Positions 22,070 through 30,663 of a stretch of DNA of 32,042 bases are shown piece by piece. A model generated the notes under the pieces. The model saw only the letters and a list, made by a program, of their open reading frames with translations, did no database searches and had not been told where the DNA came from. The DNA comes from Reyranella sp. (lineage in GTDB: Bacteria; Pseudomonadota; Alphaproteobacteria; Reyranellales; Reyranellaceae): the NCBI GenBank assembly GCA_030684475.1, contig JAUXWB010000215.1, positions 1 to 32,042 on the forward strand. Direction: 5' to 3'. A program made the position numbers and the translations under genes. Each line of letters starts with the position of its first letter. Position 1 is the first letter of the stretch.

Positions 22070-25000
22070 ATGAGAAGTCCACCGGCCCCTTCGGCGTGGC
22101 GGCACAAATGAAAAAATGTGGGCAGCGCGGACAGGTGACGGCGTCGATCTCGGTCGGGAAGTTTCCGGCGTTAATCTCGGAAAGCATGGTCTGTGTCTCA
22201 TCGCGCCGGTTGTCGAACTTCTCGTCGCTGAATTCGACGAACTCCATGACGCCGTCAGTCAGGTGCAAGGCTTCGACCACGAACCCGTCTTTGAAATGCA
22301 CCTCGCCGGCCAGACGGTAAAGTGTGTATTCAAGCCCGTCGTATTCCTTCTGCGTCCTGTACCCGGTGCGCACGCGCCTCAGCACGACCTTGCCGTCGAG
22401 CATTTCGGCGCGTTCGTTCGGTTCGACAACGACGCGGCCGTTCGGAAAATCGATCGCGAGCGGCTCCGATTTTCGGAAGCGTCGCCCCGCCCCTGAACGC
22501 ACCAACGCGCCGACTAAGCGGGAGGCCAGTCGCCGGTAGTCGTCAGCAAAGGCATGGTCCTTAGGACCGCGATCTTGCCAGATCGATTCGAAGGCCGCCT
22601 CCACCTCATCTTCCGCGGGATCACCTGTTAGACGCGTCGCCGACATCCAGCGGATCAGCTCATAAAGGCAATCATGTGTGCGAGCGAAGGCCGTCGCCTT
22701 GCGGGCTCCACCTAGGCCCAGAACGTGCGTGTAGAAGAAACGACGTGGACATTTCTGATAGAGCTCGAGCCGCCGATCGGAGAGGATCCAATCAGGACCG
22801 TAGGTGATTTCAATGGGCTGCGGACGCGGGGCATCGGGCGGCAACGGGACGGTCGGTGGAGAAGCCGTCTCGCGCACCAGCCGCAACAAGGCCTTGGTCA
22901 GAAGCTTGGACGAAGAGCGGTTGCCTCCTTTAGGGTATAAGCGCGTCTGGTAGAGCCGTAGATGCGTCCGCGCGCGCGACATCGCCACAAAGAAAAGACA
23001 TTCCTCCTCCATGGCGTGGGAGCGCTTAGCTTCATCGGAAACGCTGCCCTGCGCACCCGCGATGAGCCCGACCGGTGGCGGACAGCGCTGGCCCGTGTAG
23101 GAGGTCGGAAAGCTTCGCGTCCCAAGGCCAGGCACGTGCACGGCCTCGAACTCAAGTCCCTTGCTCCCGTGAACCGTCATCAGCCGGACTGCATCCATGT
23201 GGAGGGCAGGGGCCGGCACTTGGCGTAGATCGCGCTCTTCTGCGAGCAGCACGAGTTGGCGTACGCGATCGAGAGCGCGCTGCATCGGAAGGCCGAACCC
23301 GACCGGGCTGTGGTCACGCAGAAAATTCAGAAACTGCCAGACTGCAACACTGCGCATCCGTGCGGGGACCGTGGTGGCGCCGGCCATGCAGCGGCCGATG
23401 TCGGTGCGGTCGAGCAAGTAGATGGTAAGAAAATCCCAGGGCCGGCTTTGCAGTGCGAGGCCTTGAAGATCGGCCGAGAGCCGTCGGAAACCGTCGGCGG
23501 CTTCATTGGACAGGCCCGGCAGCTTGGCGATCTCGGCAAGACGCTCCAGGAAGCGCTTTCGCTCATCGCGCAAGTGAGTAAGAGCCGTGTGAACGTCCTG
23601 AAGCGGAATGCCGTATCGCGGCAGGGCACCCACGCGAACGAGCGCATCGCCAAAGGGATCCACCGCCAGACTCATCAATGCCAAGAGGTCGCGGATTTCA
23701 TCGCGCTCGAACAAGCTTCCCAGATGCAGGACAGGAATGTTTCGCGCCTCGAGCGCGGCGGCGATTTCATTCAAGCGCCGATTCGAACGGCAAAGAACGG
23801 CCTGGTCGTGCAGCCGGACGCCCTTGCTCTTCAATTCTTGGATGGCGGCGGCAATGCCCTCCTCTTCATCTTCGTCGCGATCGAACTTGCGGAGATCAAG
23901 CCCCTTCGGGCCTACGCCGCGATCCGCGGTTAGATTGAGCGCCAGCATGTCTTTGGACGCGCCCATATCCTTCGCGAATGCCGTGAAAGCATCGACGATC
24001 TGCTGAGTTGAGCGGTAGCTGATCCCGAGCTGATCAACGTCGGCCGCTGGAAAAAATTCGGACCTGAAACCCGGCATATTGGCGGAGGATGCGCCGCGAA
24101 AGCGGTAGATTGACTGCCGCGCGTCACCCACGACCCACAGCCGCTTGCCGTCGCCGGCGATGGCTTTCACCAGCCGGACGCTCGCCCGGTTCACATCCTG
24201 GAACTCATCGACGAGGACATGGCGGTGTCGCAACTGAACAGCCGCTTGGATTGCCGTGTTATTTTCGAGGAGCCTGGTTGGCCCCATGATCAAGTCGCCG
24301 AAGTCTACGGCCTTGTGGTCGGCCTTGGCGCGCTCATAACGTTCGTAGACAGCAGCAATCTCAAGACACTTCCGTGCAGCGATCTTCTTCTCCTCGTCTT
24401 CGCCCGCGTCCTCTTCCATCTGCTTGGCGAGAGCGAGATACCCTTTGTCGTCGTAGAGCTCATCCTTGGCTCGTGAGATCGCGCTCAGAATCTCTTTGAG
24501 GATCAAAGCCGGATCCCAAAGATTGCGATAGTGAACAAGCGGCAAGGTGGGCAGGATTTCTTCGAGCACCGCGATCGCGTCGCTGCGATCGAACAGCGCC
24601 GGGTCGGGCGGAAGCTTGAACTCCTCGTGGTATCGGCGAATGAGATCGAGCCCGAAGGCATGGAATGTGCCAATCCAAATCCTCGGAGCCTTGTCGGGCG
24701 CCGCAGCACTGACGCGTTCGGCCAGTTCACCGGCCGCCCGGTTGGAGAAGGTCAGAACAAGGATCGAAGCGGGATCGACTCCCTCGTTAAGCAAAGAGAG
24801 AATTCGCTTAACCAGCGTCTTCGTTTTTCCCGTACCCGGACCGGCCTGGAGCTGAAAGGGCGTACCGCGATGCGCGGCCGCGCGGTCCTGTGCCGGGTCC
24901 GGGCGTGACGGACGGGCGAGGGAACTTCCTGAATCTTCTTCCGCCGGAGCTGGAGGAAGAAGGATCGCATCCAGAATTTGCTGGCGCACAAGCGGCACCG

Positions 25001-25496
25001 GCAAGTCGAGCTGCTCCGCGATGTCTGACGCGCTCGCGCCCTCTTCGACAAAGAGCCGGCGGGCGAGTGATCTCGGAAAGAGGAACTCGCGGGCGAACAC
25101 GTTGGCTTGCAGCTCCCGACGCTCGTGCGCGCCGTAATCTTCAACGCGCTGCAGGCCGACCGGCGCAGCCTCCGTTGAACGCGATGGATCCACGTCTTCC
25201 GCACTACAGGCCGCCGACCCCGGGTGGATGCACTCGTGTCCGATTTCGTGCGCGACAACAAGCGCGCGTTGCGATTCTTCACCAATTTCCTCAGCGAATA
25301 TCGTCCCGCTTTGGTCGTCGAAAACCGCGCGTGCACCTTTGAGCGCGGGATCGCCGGTCGGAAGCCATGTCAATTCAAGCTTGAGATGCTTGATGGCTGC
25401 ATCGATCAGGTCGAAGGGCTTCTTCGGGATCGTGCCGCCGGCAACCTGACGATGCAAGTGCTCAGCGGCAATTCGAATAGGTTCGAACGAATCCAT
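22068..25496 (-). CDS. ImmA/IrrE peptidase-UvrD helicase-AddB-like nuclease fusion
   Basis: 1142 residues in three parts. The N-terminus (about 1-180) is an ImmA/IrrE metallopeptidase with HEIGH at 83-87 and third ligand E128 in ELQANVFAREFL. A UvrD-type helicase follows: Walker A AGPGTGKT (218-225), VLTFSNRAAGELAERV, Walker B VDEFQD (429-434), VGDARQSIYRFRGA (456-469), LMTVHGSKGLEF and FVAMSRARTHLRLY. The C-terminus is an AddB-like nuclease with the four iron-sulfur cysteines (QKCPRRFFY near 940; C1122, C1125, C1131). The catalytic core text is RRVRTG where DYKTG is usual, so the nuclease looks dead. It starts 2 nt after the upstream gene. Confidence 0.88.
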   Translation of the reverse strand: MDSFEPIRIAAEHLHRQVAGGTIPKKPFDLIDAAIKHLKLELTWLPTGDPALKGARAVFDDQSGTIFAEEIGEESQRALVVAHEIGHECIHPGSAACSAEDVDPSRSTEAAPVGLQRVEDYGAHERRELQANVFAREFLFPRSLARRLFVEEGASASDIAEQLDLPVPLVRQQILDAILLPPAPAEEDSGSSLARPSRPDPAQDRAAAHRGTPFQLQAGPGTGKTKTLVKRILSLLNEGVDPASILVLTFSNRAAGELAERVSAAAPDKAPRIWIGTFHAFGLDLIRRYHEEFKLPPDPALFDRSDAIAVLEEILPTLPLVHYRNLWDPALILKEILSAISRAKDELYDDKGYLALAKQMEEDAGEDEEKKIAARKCLEIAAVYERYERAKADHKAVDFGDLIMGPTRLLENNTAIQAAVQLRHRHVLVDEFQDVNRASVRLVKAIAGDGKRLWVVGDARQSIYRFRGASSANMPGFRSEFFPAADVDQLGISYRSTQQIVDAFTAFAKDMGASKDMLALNLTADRGVGPKGLDLRKFDRDEDEEEGIAAAIQELKSKGVRLHDQAVLCRSNRRLNEIAAALEARNIPVLHLGSLFERDEIRDLLALMSLAVDPFGDALVRVGALPRYGIPLQDVHTALTHLRDERKRFLERLAEIAKLPGLSNEAADGFRRLSADLQGLALQSRPWDFLTIYLLDRTDIGRCMAGATTVPARMRSVAVWQFLNFLRDHSPVGFGLPMQRALDRVRQLVLLAEERDLRQVPAPALHMDAVRLMTVHGSKGLEFEAVHVPGLGTRSFPTSYTGQRCPPPVGLIAGAQGSVSDEAKRSHAMEEECLFFVAMSRARTHLRLYQTRLYPKGGNRSSSKLLTKALLRLVRETASPPTVPLPPDAPRPQPIEITYGPDWILSDRRLELYQKCPRRFFYTHVLGLGGARKATAFARTHDCLYELIRWMSATRLTGDPAEDEVEAAFESIWQDRGPKDHAFADDYRRLASRLVGALVRSGAGRRFRKSEPLAIDFPNGRVVVEPNERAEMLDGKVVLRRVRTGYRTQKEYDGLEYTLYRLAGEVHFKDGFVVEALHLTDGVMEFVEFSDEKFDNRRDETQTMLSEINAGNFPTEIDAVTCPRCPHFFICAATPKGPVDFS

Positions 25497-25498
25497 CT

Positions 25499-26155
25499 CT
25501 AATCCCGAAAGGACAGCAAGCGCCGTTGCTGCGCGTCGGTCAATCCCGAGCTTTTCACCGCTTCCTCGAAGGTCTGTCTTGGTACCGTCCTAGGCTTCCC
25601 TTCAGCTTTGTAGAGCTGCCGTCCAGCCGCGACGGAGTCCTGTGGCGCATAGAGGTGCGCAGACATCGCCTCGAAATCTTCGTCCGTTTCCTCGGCGAGA
25701 TGTCGGCAATATCCCTTTGGAATCGACACAGGATCTATGGTCCTGTCTCGCAGCTTCGACAGGAAAACATTGCTGACATCGAGCCGTGATACGAGTCCGC
25801 GAAATTCTTGCCGGTCCAGGTCTACGAAAGGATTCGCAACGGAGGTAGTCGCGGCACGCGCGGGCGGGGTCACCGCCCGCGCTTGCCGACGTTCATAGAG
25901 GTGGTTCTCGAACTGGCTCATGACGCGCGAGACGATCGGGCTGATCGTGTCGGCATCGACGGGGACATCCTCCTCGTCGCTCCGATGCATCAGGGAGTCA
26001 ATCGCAAGCTCAATAGCGAATTCGGTGAGCGCATCCGCGTGCTTGGGATAGCGCCGCGCGAATTCGTCGAGCAGTTCGGCGTCTGGAACCGCCTTCGCCA
26101 GCGACATGGCGTACATGGCGTCTCGCAGGGACGTTTGGGTGGCGGTGTTGATCAT
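25499..26155 (-). CDS. HTH-like protein between sigma factor and peptidase-helicase
   Basis: 218-residue protein I cannot assign to a named family. The N-terminal part is helical (AVPDAELLDEFARRYPKHAD, FAIELAIDSLMHRS), followed by a proline- and arginine-rich linker near 95. The middle has RLDVSNVFLSKLRDRTIDPVSIPKGYCRHLAEE (about 125-157), which looks like an XRE-type HTH with a short following helix. Its ATG overlaps the sigma stop by 4 nt, and it ends 2 nt before the fusion gene. The position suggests an anti-sigma factor, a repressor, or a substrate of the ImmA-like peptidase. All three are inference. Confidence 0.65.
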   Translation of the reverse strand: MINTATQTSLRDAMYAMSLAKAVPDAELLDEFARRYPKHADALTEFAIELAIDSLMHRSDEEDVPVDADTISPIVSRVMSQFENHLYERRQARAVTPPARAATTSVANPFVDLDRQEFRGLVSRLDVSNVFLSKLRDRTIDPVSIPKGYCRHLAEETDEDFEAMSAHLYAPQDSVAAGRQLYKAEGKPRTVPRQTFEEAVKSSGLTDAQQRRLLSFRD

Positions 26156-26913
26156 AGGTCCTCCTTCAAAGTCTTGAGTTGCTTGTCGGCGCGACTCAGC
26201 CGATTGCGGACGGTACGGCCTTTCACTTTCATGATCTTGGCGGTCTCCTCCTCCGTATGTCCGATGATGCGGCGGAGGATGACGGCACGCTTTTGGTCGG
26301 GGGGCAGGCGATCCAGGGCGGCGATGACTTCTGGCAGATAGAGTGCATCCTCTTGCGATGGACCGATGCTCGCCATCCGGGAGAGCCGGGCCAGCATTTC
26401 GTCGTTGAAGGCGGCCTCACCCGCGCCGTCGCCGGCTTGGGGCAAATCGGTCAGCTCCTTGCGTTCGGACAGTGCCTTGCGGACGTGGTCGATCCGAAGA
26501 AAGCGTAGCGCCCGCAGAAACTTGCATTCATAAAAGTCCAGCTCAGCCTCGTGTCCTTCGGTCCCATCTTGCGTGAACATCATCATGAGATCGCTGAGAA
26601 TCGTGTGCCGGACGGATTCGGCATCGCGCATTCGGCTGTCCGGCACGGTGCGCTCGAGATTGGCCTCGGCGCGCTTGAGGAGCTGCGGCATCAGCACCCT
26701 CGCGACACGCTCCTCACCGCGGTGGATGGCATCGCGGATGAGGTGAACAAGACATTCCGAAGGCAGGAAATCGCGCGACTGAGGATTGGTCTCACGGACG
26801 CGCCGGGAGAGGGTGGCCCAGTCTTGGGTCAGTGCGATGTTGATCTTTCCTTCGATTCCCTCCGGGCGGGTCAGGACGCCCTGCTCGTTCTTCTTCGACA
26901 ATGGACGTGCCAT
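26152..26913 (-). CDS. ECF-like RNA polymerase sigma factor
   Basis: 253-residue sigma-70 family protein. Region 4 is clear near the C-terminus: LPEVIAALDRLPPDQKRAVILRRIIGHTEEETAKIMKVKGRTVRNRLSRADKQL, with the HTH in the last half (about 200-245). A degenerate region 2 with CKFLRALRFLRIDHVRKALSERK is around 130-155, and the first 100 residues are unlike classic ECF factors. ECF factors direct polymerase to alternative promoters; targets are unknown. AGGGGG lies 6 nt before the ATG at 26911-26913. It is first of a three-gene cassette with 4-nt and 2-nt junctions. Confidence 0.82.
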   Translation of the reverse strand: MARPLSKKNEQGVLTRPEGIEGKINIALTQDWATLSRRVRETNPQSRDFLPSECLVHLIRDAIHRGEERVARVLMPQLLKRAEANLERTVPDSRMRDAESVRHTILSDLMMMFTQDGTEGHEAELDFYECKFLRALRFLRIDHVRKALSERKELTDLPQAGDGAGEAAFNDEMLARLSRMASIGPSQEDALYLPEVIAALDRLPPDQKRAVILRRIIGHTEEETAKIMKVKGRTVRNRLSRADKQLKTLKEDL

Positions 26914-27016
26914 ATCGCCCCCTTTCAGCAGCGAGTTTCATTGGGCGTCCATTTCGGCCCACCCTTCACCAGGTGATCGAAAAAGAACTCGGATACCCGG
27001 AAGGCCGATGCCAAGA

Positions 27017-27045
27017 ATAATTGAAAGGCACTTTTGCTCAATCAA
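27017..27045 (-). promoter_or_regulatory. Candidate promoter for the sigma-factor cassette
   Basis: On the minus strand TTGATT (27040-27045) and AATTAT (27017-27022) are 17 bp apart, each matching consensus at four of six positions, in an AT-rich part of the 191-bp spacer. It is about 100 bp upstream of the sigma start. Confidence 0.35.
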
Positions 27046-27104
27046 ATCAGCATGTTAGATGACTTGGTAGCGCAAATCACGGGAAACGACCGGAAATCCT
27101 GGCC

Positions 27105-30100
27105 TCAGGCGGCCTTCGAAAGCTGCGGCGGTGGGCTGGCGACCACCGGCAGCGTGGCCTCCCCGACCGGGACGCCCAAGACTTTGCGCGCGATTTTCAA
27201 CAGGTGTTCGTGATGCGTGAAGAAGAGGACCTGGGTCCTCTTCGCGAGTTCGCCCAAGGCTCGGAAGCCTGCGGCCGCGCGCTTGTCATCGAAATTGATG
27301 AACAGATCATCGGCAATGAACGGCATGGGTTCGGCGTGGTCGAGGTAGTCCTCGACCGCAGCTATTCGGAGCGCGAGATAGAGTTGGTCCGCCGTACCGG
27401 TACTCATCCCGGCGACCGGCACTCGCCGACCGTCCTGGCGGATGCCGGCTAGCTGCACACTGTCGTCTTCGTCGAATTCGAGCTGCAGCGTTGTGAACGA
27501 CCCGCAAGTGAGGATGGCAAACAGCTCGCCCGCACGCTTGAGCATGGGCGCCTGCTTCTCCCGCCGGTAGCGGTCAATCGCCCATTGCAGCAACACGATC
27601 GCGGAGCGCAATCGGACATACTGTTCGGCGATCTCGGCGATCTCGGCAAGCGCCGCCTGCCGATCCGCCGCGTCCCTCGCCGCCTGGTCGTCCCCGCCAA
27701 CGGCCACGAAAGCTTGGCGAGCGGTATTGCGGTTCTCGCGCACCTCCATTAGGCGATTACGAAATTCCTGTAGTTCCTCGGTGATCGTGTGTTCTTTCGC
27801 CGCGATGGCGTCGAGGTCGCTGCCCGAGCACTCGGCGCTCAGATCCGCGACCGAAAGACCATCTCCATCCTGCGTCAACGCCGTTGTCAGGCGATCGAGC
27901 TCGGCCGTCAGCATGCGCATCTCATCGGACCGTTGAATCGCGATCCGGAGGTCGTCCATCGATGTGACTCCGGCTGCGCGCTGCAGCTGCGCGATGACTT
28001 CGCGGGCTTCACCGCTCGATTCGCGGGATTCTTCGATCTTCTCCTGCACGGTGCCGATGTCTGAATCCTTCGCGGATTTGAGATCGCGCACGCGCGAGGC
28101 CTCTGCGACCAGGCGATCAATCTCCAAGACTGCTTCCTCGGAGTCGGTGCCGTCCAAATGCGGTGCGATGGCTTGCGCCAACGCCGCCACGTCGGCCTCG
28201 AACGCCCCGATATCGCGCTCGATCTTCTCGATCCGCTCATGCCGCAAATCATTGATGCGGCCCGCCGTCTCGCGCATGTCATCGATGGCGTTGATTTGCG
28301 CTTCAGCGGTCTCGGGCGTCGCCGTGGCGGGGAATTGCAGCACCTTTAACGCCGCCTCCCATGCGGCCATCCACTCTTTCCCTTCGGCTTCGGCCTTTTC
28401 CAGATTCGTGCGCTTGCGTGCAACGGCGCTCGTCGCCTTTTGGCGGGCCGCCTCGAGGTCACGCCGAGTTTGGGCGGCGTTCTCATGCGTGCGCTCCACG
28501 GCTGCGGCGCCCTCGATGACGAGATGGATTGGCTGGGTGACCAGCGAGGCCGTAGAAAGTCCCAGGACATCAAGTTCGGCCAGAACAAGACGCTTGGCCT
28601 CGGCTTCACGCTGTTGCCACACGCCAGTATGTCGCTCGGCCACCCCTAACCGCGCGACCAGGTCCACGATTTCGGACCGGATGCGCAGCCACTCGATCAT
28701 CACGTCGGGATCCTGTGGTGCGACGGAGGTTCCCGACCAAAGTTCGTCCCAGGAAGCATCCAGTGCCGTGCGCTCTTCCACCAGCACCTTCTCTTCCAAG
28801 CTCAACGATTCTAGCAGGTCGTCCTGCTCGCTAATGTGCCTCCCGTTGACGGCAAGCTGCGCCGCGGCGTCCGCGTGGTCAAAGCGCCGGTCCGCAGCCG
28901 CGTCGGCAATTCGAATGGCGTCCTCGAATTCTCCCGCCAGCTCACCTGACGGGCTGAAGGCCGCTATGTCGTCTTCGGAAATCGCAACGCCTTCTAGATG
29001 GCGGCGCCGGATGATCAACCAACCTGCGTCGCGCCGGCCACGCAAAAGTTCAAGCTCGTCGGCCGAGACGACGTGTCCGTGGGCGATGAGGCGCTCGTAG
29101 GCTTTCCGGTGCCGTCCCCGTTCTTGCTCTGCATTACGGATACGTTCACGGCAGGTTCGCTGCCGCTGTTCTAGACTGCGACGGGTGTCACGATGAGCGT
29201 CGACCGAAGCCAGCGGCGGAACAGGCATCGATTCCAGCGCCCCGTAGTCTGACACTGCCGGGCGCAAAGTTTTCAGCGCGCGGCCAATCGCGGTGCCCAC
29301 CTCCTGCTCCTCGCGCCTCGAATTCGCGATTTGGCCTGCGAAGTCGCCAAGTTCGCGGGTGGCCTTGATGATCATCGCGAGCTTGGAGACGTCGGTTAGT
29401 GCGCCAAGTGCTTCAACATCGGCAACGATCTCGCCGAGTTTATCCTCGGCTTCAGCCACCGCGCCTTTGGCATTGTCCACCGCCCCCGACTGCATGCCGT
29501 GGCGATTCAGTAAACCACGAAGGACCGCAACTTTGGTTTTGGCAGGAATGCGCGCGATCAATTGATCGATATTGCCGCTCCATTCAAGTTCGGCCGCGAG
29601 GCGATTGAGGCCTGCCACGGCCGCAGCCAGCTCCGCTCGGCGCTTGGGTAGATCGGCTTTGCCGGCGCGAACCTGAATGCGGCGATCACGGAGCTGGACG
29701 ATATCTTCGGCGCGCGCGAGCAAAGCGTCATCGTACGTTAAGGTCGCACGTTCAGCCTCGAGCGCCCCGATCTGCTCGCTCAGAGCCGCGATGCGTGTCG
29801 TGGCCGCTGCTTCATCCTTCGCTGCCATTTCCAGAGCCTTGGAAGCGTCAGCATCAAACGGGATGACCTCCCCGAGCGTCTGGATGGCGCTTTGCGTTTC
29901 CGTGCGTTTGCGCACATCGCGGCAGACCCGGCGAATGCGGTTGAGCTTGCGCAGCTCCGCCGACTTGAGTTCGATTTCGCTTTCGATGGTACTGTAAGCA
30001 TCGCTGGACGTCTCGAACGCGCTTTTGAGCAACTGCCACTTGCTCGTCGTCACGACATTTTCGCGCATCGAGGCTTCGGCGGCCTTCAGGCGGTCCTCGG

Positions 30101-30659
30101 CCTGAAAATACTTCCGGTGTGCCGCGCGGCGGGAGGCCCAAAGCGCCTCGGCTTCGGCCTCCATGCTCTTGAGCGTCTCGCGCAAGCCAATGATTCCGGC
30201 GCTTGCCGAGAAGAGCATCTGGCCGACGTCGTCTTGCGCGTGCAATATTTCCTTCCCGCCCTGGCGCAGCCGCTCGTGATCGAGACTGAACATCCGCGAA
30301 TAGAAGCGGCGATCTGCGCCCCCGAGAAACGGTGCGAGCGCCCCCTCGCCCGATGGGATGGGCATGTCATCATCGCCCAGCAGCGTATCCTTGTTACCTT
30401 TTCGGCGGCGCACCTTGAGCGTATCGCTTCCCTTTTCCAGGAGCGCGCCCACACGCATGGCGTTGTACTCGTGCAGAAAGTTGCGGGATGAGTTCGGCGG
30501 AATGCCGAAGAACAAGTCTTCGACACCGGCCATCGCCGTCGACTTTCCGGCTTCATTCTCGCCAAGCAGCATATGGAAGTCGGGCTTGCCGGCCGGCAAG
30601 GCGATGATGGCGTCCGTGAAGTGGCCGTATCGAAGAAGGTCAAGCTGTCGGATGCGCAT
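27105..30659 (-). CDS. YhaN/SbcC-like coiled-coil AAA ATPase
   Basis: 1184-residue SMC/Rad50-type ATPase, partner of the Mre11-like nuclease. Walker A GENEAGKST is at 33-41 (LLGENEAGKSTAMAG). The signature region is GMSTGTADQLYLALRIAAVED and Walker B PFIADDLFINFDDKR (D1117, D1118), followed by the H-loop FFTHHEH. Between them lie about 1000 residues of coiled coil, seen as regular Glu, Leu, Ala and Arg repeats with a short break near the middle. The family processes DNA ends in repair and in phage defence. The ATG at 30657-30659 lies 4 nt after the nuclease stop, so the two are co-translated. Confidence 0.9.
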   Translation of the reverse strand: MRIRQLDLLRYGHFTDAIIALPAGKPDFHMLLGENEAGKSTAMAGVEDLFFGIPPNSSRNFLHEYNAMRVGALLEKGSDTLKVRRRKGNKDTLLGDDDMPIPSGEGALAPFLGGADRRFYSRMFSLDHERLRQGGKEILHAQDDVGQMLFSASAGIIGLRETLKSMEAEAEALWASRRAAHRKYFQAEDRLKAAEASMRENVVTTSKWQLLKSAFETSSDAYSTIESEIELKSAELRKLNRIRRVCRDVRKRTETQSAIQTLGEVIPFDADASKALEMAAKDEAAATTRIAALSEQIGALEAERATLTYDDALLARAEDIVQLRDRRIQVRAGKADLPKRRAELAAAVAGLNRLAAELEWSGNIDQLIARIPAKTKVAVLRGLLNRHGMQSGAVDNAKGAVAEAEDKLGEIVADVEALGALTDVSKLAMIIKATRELGDFAGQIANSRREEQEVGTAIGRALKTLRPAVSDYGALESMPVPPLASVDAHRDTRRSLEQRQRTCRERIRNAEQERGRHRKAYERLIAHGHVVSADELELLRGRRDAGWLIIRRRHLEGVAISEDDIAAFSPSGELAGEFEDAIRIADAAADRRFDHADAAAQLAVNGRHISEQDDLLESLSLEEKVLVEERTALDASWDELWSGTSVAPQDPDVMIEWLRIRSEIVDLVARLGVAERHTGVWQQREAEAKRLVLAELDVLGLSTASLVTQPIHLVIEGAAAVERTHENAAQTRRDLEAARQKATSAVARKRTNLEKAEAEGKEWMAAWEAALKVLQFPATATPETAEAQINAIDDMRETAGRINDLRHERIEKIERDIGAFEADVAALAQAIAPHLDGTDSEEAVLEIDRLVAEASRVRDLKSAKDSDIGTVQEKIEESRESSGEAREVIAQLQRAAGVTSMDDLRIAIQRSDEMRMLTAELDRLTTALTQDGDGLSVADLSAECSGSDLDAIAAKEHTITEELQEFRNRLMEVRENRNTARQAFVAVGGDDQAARDAADRQAALAEIAEIAEQYVRLRSAIVLLQWAIDRYRREKQAPMLKRAGELFAILTCGSFTTLQLEFDEDDSVQLAGIRQDGRRVPVAGMSTGTADQLYLALRIAAVEDYLDHAEPMPFIADDLFINFDDKRAAAGFRALGELAKRTQVLFFTHHEHLLKIARKVLGVPVGEATLPVVASPPPQLSKAA

Positions 30660-30663
30660 ATGA

